From positions 1-6,702 of the forward strand of contig JAFDWI010000029.1 of the NCBI GenBank assembly GCA_018268545.1: 6,702 nucleotides of DNA. Direction: 5' to 3'. Shown here one piece after another: positions 5,010 through 6,702 of the stretch. Within the stretch, counting starts at the first letter, position 1, and each line of letters begins with the position of its first letter. Position numbers and translations under genes: made by a program. Under the pieces are notes generated by a model, which worked only from the letters and a program-made list of their open reading frames with translations, had not been told where the DNA came from and made no database searches. The DNA is from Actinomycetota bacterium. GTDB lineage: Bacteria; Actinomycetota; Acidimicrobiia; Acidimicrobiales; Iamiaceae.

Positions 5010-6167
5010 GTGATCGCGGCTGACATGTTCAGATCGGTTCCAACGTGTAGACCGCTTGGTGAAATTGTCGAGTTTCTCGATCACGCGAGGAGACCCATCA
5101 CCGCTCGCGATCGAGTCTGGGGTGCTGTTCCGTATTACGGCGCCAATGGTGTCCAGGATCATGTAGACGGTTACTTGTTCGACGAGCCGCTCGTCCTGCT
5201 CGCAGAAGATGGCGGCCGTTTCGACGAGCCAGAACGTGGGATCGCTTACGCAATCGAAGGTCGGTCGTGGGTGAACAACCATGCGCACGTCTTGCGTCCG
5301 GCGGATGATGTCGATCTTCGCTACTTGACCCGTGTGCTCGAGAACTATGACGTTGGCCCGTTCTTGACGGGATCGACTCGGCTCAAGCTGACAAAGTCCA
5401 GCGCGATGCGGATTCCGATTCCGTTGCCGGGGATCGAGGAGCAGCGACGGATCGCGGGGGTGCTGGATGCGGCCGATGCGCTCCGGGCGAAACGTCGGGA
5501 GGCGATCGCCAAGCTCGACACCCTCACCCAGGCCATCTTCATCGACATGTTCGGCGATCTTGCCTCACCTTCATTCAGAGCTACGTCCGTCGCTGACGTT
5601 CTCGTCGCGGAGCTCCGGAACGGGGTCTCTCCGTCGAAGTCTGGTCAATCGACGGGTTCCGTGTTGACACTGTCGGCGATCACAGGCCCGGCCTTTGAAC
5701 CGGGGGCGGTGAAAGCGAGTACGTTCTCGCGCCCGCACTTACCGGAGAAGCTGGTGTCCGATAGGGACTTCCTCATTTGCCGAGGCAACGGAAATGTTGC
5801 CCTCGTCGGCCGTGGAAAGTTCCCCGACGGCCGTGTTGATGACGGGACCGCGTTCCCGGACACGATGATCGCCGCGTGTTTCGACCCTGATCGTGTAGCA
5901 CGAGGATTTCTCACGACTCTGTGGGACCAGGACCTGATCAGGTCCCAGATCGAGCGCAAGGCGCGCACCACGAACGGCACCTTCAAGATCAACCAGTCGA
6001 TGATCGAATCCATTGAGCTGCCGTTACCGCCTATCGAGATGCAGCGTCGGTTTGAAAGGGCTATCGAGACGGTGAATTCTCATCGGCTGTCGTTATCTCG
6101 GAGCCTCGACGGGCTGGATACCCTCTTCGCGTCACTCCAGCAGCGGGCGTTTCGGGGGGAGTTGTGA
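5010..6167 (+). CDS. hsdS: Type I restriction-modification specificity subunit HsdS
   Basis: With the GTG at 5010 the product has 385 residues. GAGG at 4996-4999 suits this start or the adjacent GTG at 5007; an ATG at 5025 (M-F-R-S-V-P) is an alternative with no visible Shine-Dalgarno. Target recognition domain 1 covers about 12-134 (PLGEIVEFLDHARRPI, YYGANGVQ, LLAEDGG, WVNNHAHVLR, GSTRLKLTKS). The central conserved region is I-P-I-P-L-P-G-I-E-E-Q-R-R-I-A (135-149) plus a helix to about 180. Domain 2 covers about 190-334 (LSAITGPAFEPG, RGNGNVALVGRG, TTNGTFKINQS). The second conserved region is L-P-L-P-P-I-E-M-Q-R-R-F (337-348) and a helix ending QQRAFRGEL. Both domains and both spacers are present, so it looks full length. 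HsdS sets the bipartite DNA target and binds two HsdM. Its stop overlaps hsdR by GTGA. The recognition domains use more AT-rich codons than hsdM, consistent with exchange. The target cannot be read from sequence. Confidence 0.95.
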   Translation: MIAADMFRSVPTCRPLGEIVEFLDHARRPITARDRVWGAVPYYGANGVQDHVDGYLFDEPLVLLAEDGGRFDEPERGIAYAIEGRSWVNNHAHVLRPADDVDLRYLTRVLENYDVGPFLTGSTRLKLTKSSAMRIPIPLPGIEEQRRIAGVLDAADALRAKRREAIAKLDTLTQAIFIDMFGDLASPSFRATSVADVLVAELRNGVSPSKSGQSTGSVLTLSAITGPAFEPGAVKASTFSRPHLPEKLVSDRDFLICRGNGNVALVGRGKFPDGRVDDGTAFPDTMIAACFDPDRVARGFLTTLWDQDLIRSQIERKARTTNGTFKINQSMIESIELPLPPIEMQRRFERAIETVNSHRLSLSRSLDGLDTLFASLQQRAFRGEL

Positions 6168-6702
6168 GCCACGGCCAGTCGCAGTTCGGGTTTCTCGAGG
6201 CCGAGTTCGCCGACCTGTACCGCCTTGCTGCCTGGGTCGAGGACCATGCGCTGTCCGATCCGGGGCCGGCGATCATCCAGGCGCGTAAGGCGCTCGAAGT
6301 CGGCGTCGTCTGGATGTTCGAGAACGACCGGTCACTGGTCGAGCCGTGGGACCGCAAGCTGAACGAGTACCTGCACACCCCCGAGTTCAAAGCGCTCGCC
6401 GGGGGCATGGTGTTCGCCGTCGCCCGCAAGATCCAACAGAAGGGCAACCGGGCCGTCCACGATGCCCGCACCCCCACCCAGATGGACGCCGTCGAAGTCG
6501 CCTCGGCGCTGTACCAGTTCTGCGTGTACCTGGCCTTCACCTACGGGCGGGTCGTCAAACCCGACACCACGGTGCGCTTCGACCCCCGTGCACTGCCGAA
6601 CCCCACCGAGACGACCGCCGCGAACCCGGCGGAGCCGCCGGCCGGCCCGGCGCCGCGCGACGCCGCGGCCACCGCGCGGGGCGCCGCCGAGAACCCCGCC
6701 GC
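6164..6702 (+). CDS. hsdR: Type I restriction endonuclease subunit HsdR, N-terminal part (DUF4145 domain), 3' partial
   Basis: The GTG at 6164 shares GTGA with the hsdS stop and follows GGGGGGAG, so translation is probably coupled. The frame is open to the window end, giving 179 residues. It opens with F-G-F-L-E-A-E-F-A-D-L-Y-R-L-A-A and continues through ARKALEVGVVWMFEND (40-55), LHTPEF (70-75) and K-G-N-R-A-V-H-D (93-100), the pattern of the DUF4145 domain found at the N-terminus of many HsdR proteins. From about 145 a Pro/Ala/Thr/Glu-rich linker (NPTETTAANPAEPPAG...) leads off the window. The nuclease and helicase domains expected next are not visible, so the HsdR call rests on this domain plus the hsdM-hsdS context. 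HsdR supplies ATP-driven translocation and cleavage. DUF4145 is grouped with the HEPN fold but lacks the Rx4HxY RNase motif here, so it is probably structural. Confidence 0.88.
   Translation, partial: MSHGQSQFGFLEAEFADLYRLAAWVEDHALSDPGPAIIQARKALEVGVVWMFENDRSLVEPWDRKLNEYLHTPEFKALAGGMVFAVARKIQQKGNRAVHDARTPTQMDAVEVASALYQFCVYLAFTYGRVVKPDTTVRFDPRALPNPTETTAANPAEPPAGPAPRDAAATARGAAENPA

Overview
The window looks like a stretch of a GC-rich, actinobacterium-like chromosome. I infer this from the GC-rich codon choice, frequent GTG starts, 4-base GTGA gene overlaps and the style of the RibBA protein. An Acidimicrobiia-type host is possible but unproven. A housekeeping riboflavin gene (the 3' part of ribBA) ends at 782. 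From there to the right end the window is a defence locus: a type I restriction-modification system (hsdM, hsdS, start of hsdR) interleaved with two HEPN-MNT toxin-antitoxin modules.

Layout: (1) 1-782, RibBA, mostly its GTP cyclohydrolase II half, plus strand. (2) 820-1696, minus strand, a first HEPN-MNT module. An XRE helix-turn-helix fused to a MntA-like nucleotidyltransferase is followed, with a GTGA overlap, by a HepT gene. That hepT is broken by a perfect 14-bp tandem duplication (1024-1051) that shifts the frame before the HEPN catalytic motif. (3) 1697-1836, a divergent intergenic region with an AT-rich promoter-like core. (4) 1837-3381, hsdM, plus strand. (5) 3504-4149, a second, intact mntA-hepT pair in the hsd direction, of different subfamilies from the first pair. 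(6) 4150-5009, about 860 bp with no convincing gene. It holds a set of palindromic repeat units: a 12-bp palindrome, 5 bp, then an 18-22 bp palindrome, in three copies each followed by a long hairpin, plus a fourth degenerate copy and a separate 25-bp palindrome. (7) 5010-6167, hsdS. (8) 6164-6702, the 5' end of hsdR (DUF4145 domain and a Pro/Ala-rich linker), running off the window.

How the parts may work together: HsdM and HsdS would form the methyltransferase and, with HsdR, the restriction complex. The intact MntA/HepT pair between hsdM and hsdS resembles other type I loci that carry a HEPN RNase (for example PrrC) as a second line of defence. The XRE-MNT protein, now without a working toxin partner and divergent from hsdM, may serve as a control protein for the hsd genes; this is inference. 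The most unusual signals are the 14-bp duplication in the first hepT, and the palindromic array before hsdS, whose copies differ by paired substitutions that preserve the symmetry.
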